A DNA stretch of 51,142 nt, taken from an uncultured Alphaproteobacteria bacterium (GTDB taxonomy: Bacteria; Pseudomonadota; Alphaproteobacteria; RF32; CAG-239). This document shows positions 50,651 to 51,142 of the stretch, piece after piece; position 1 is the first letter of the stretch; every line of letters starts with the position of its first letter. Position numbers and translations under genes: made by a program. The DNA lies in assembly GCA_934248075.1 (NCBI GenBank), contig CAKQKH010000008.1:1-51142 (forward strand), written 5' to 3'. The notes under the pieces were generated by a model that saw nothing but the letters and a program-made list of their open reading frames with translations, had not been told where the DNA came from and did no database searches.

Positions 50651-51142
50651 TTACAAATACTCTTTCAAGTTGCCGTTTCGAGGAAAAGAGACCGCCATCC
50701 CCGACGGGTACGGATTTGTTGGGGCGAAATCGTTGACGACGACGCGCGCGGCGTGGTTCATCCCCATAACAATCGCGTAGGGATGAATTCCCTGCCGCGC
50801 CAACCGTTCGACCAAATCGGCGCGGAATTCTTCGGTGCGCGACGTGGTGATCACGATCTGCGCGCCCTCGTCCTGTAGCCGTTTAATGACGGCGCAGTTT
50901 TCAACCAGCATTTTGTCGTTGTTGTACCAGTTCAGCGATCCGTAGCGGCCGCAGTTTTGCATCAACACGCCATCCACATCAACAAAGTAAGTGCGGCATT
51001 TTTGCTGAACCTCTTTCCATTCTTTCAGCGTTCCCCAATCGTCGTACCCCGTCGCTTCAATAGCATAGAAAACTTTGTCCTTTTTGGACAGCATATAAGA
51101 AATAACGTGTGAAATATACATTTCACCGTCAAACCGCCGTGC
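50651..51142 (-). CDS. Nucleotidyltransferase-HAD fusion, C-terminal part (5' end off window)
   Basis: The frame is open from the right edge, so the N-terminus is missing; an internal Met at 51121 is not the real start. The first visible residues (ARRFDGEMYISHVISYMLSK, then YDDWGTLKEW) look like the end of a sugar-phosphate nucleotidyltransferase domain. The rest is a HAD-like phosphatase: YFVDVDGVL (DxDG motif), then AQIVITTSRTEEFRADLVER and VVNDFAPTNPYP. Such fusions occur in capsule and LPS gene clusters. Base composition is clearly more GC-rich than the rest of the window (runs of GCG/CGC codons), suggesting recent transfer. Confidence 0.8.
   Translation of the reverse strand, partial: ARRFDGEMYISHVISYMLSKKDKVFYAIEATGYDDWGTLKEWKEVQQKCRTYFVDVDGVLMQNCGRYGSLNWYNNDKMLVENCAVIKRLQDEGAQIVITTSRTEEFRADLVERLARQGIHPYAIVMGMNHAARVVVNDFAPTNPYPSGMAVSFPRNGNLKEYL

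Overview
The window looks like chromosomal DNA from a flagellated alphaproteobacterium, probably a host- or gut-associated relative of the Rhodospirillales (lineage is inference). The lineage markers are FlaF (an alphaproteobacterial flagellin regulator), a GST-fold protein matching FzlA (FtsZ-binding, alphaproteobacterial), a single-domain CheL-type rod-binding protein, and MurE with the DNPR motif of meso-diaminopimelate-adding enzymes (Gram-negative wall). MlaA/MlaC, three lipoprotein-type genes and RND pumps confirm an outer membrane. Genes are densely packed, mostly with clear Shine-Dalgarno sequences and rho-independent terminators.

Layout. 1-5842 (mostly minus strand): the first 744 codons of a large repeat-containing protein that runs off the left edge, a small membrane protein, an orphan DpnA-like adenine DNA methyltransferase, a Cys-rich lipoprotein, a cytoplasmic GH13 glucosidase and a small secreted protein. 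5960-13653 (plus): murE, a 73-bp tandem repeat, then a sigma-54-type promoter driving flgI-cheL/flgJ-flgN-flgK-flgL. 13714-18613 (minus): a TetR regulator, membrane fusion protein and RND pump operon preceded by an operator with the same arms and spacing as I recall for E. coli AcrR. 18751-25819 (minus): the glycogen/maltodextrin operon glgB-glgX-malQ-HAD phosphatase. 26044-30529: a DUF2934 protein with a Lys/Ser tail, a TPR-methyltransferase, tRNA-Leu(CAA), flaF, a periplasmic binding protein, fzlA and a lipoprotein. 30465-36215 (minus): a complete tripartite RND exporter (MFP-RND-OMF). 36376-39492 (plus): a GT4 glycosyltransferase and thrS. 39760-41502: an unusual small membrane ORF with an in-frame stop, then mlaA-mlaC. 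41694-43995: a DegT-type aminotransferase, an AlkA-like glycosylase, a 54-residue membrane protein and tRNA-Phe. 44208-47220: a DUF2147 protein, a possible small RNA, a NUDIX hydrolase, the hook gene flgE with a second sigma-54-type promoter, and a second DUF2934/Lys-tail paralogue. 47304-51142 (minus): surface-polysaccharide genes, namely a GT2/CDP-glycerol-transferase-like fusion, a hexapeptide acetyltransferase, a decayed-looking small gene, and at the right edge a nucleotidyltransferase-HAD fusion with visibly higher GC than the rest.

How the genes work together. The flagellar genes lie in three separate places (flgI operon, flaF, flgE). The two structural transcription units carry nearly identical -24/-12 promoters, which implies joint RpoN control of P-ring, hook and hook-filament junction. 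The glycogen operon codes for branching, debranching and glucan transfer, but no glgC, glgA or glgP is present here. Of the two RND systems only one encodes its own outer-membrane channel, so the other probably borrows one.

The least expected items are the murE-end tandem repeat, the paired DUF2934 basic-tail proteins, the double-length FlgL, the interrupted small membrane ORF, and the composition break at the right edge. I did not find a clearly new multi-gene system. The DUF2934 pair and the partial repeat protein are the best candidates for undescribed biology.
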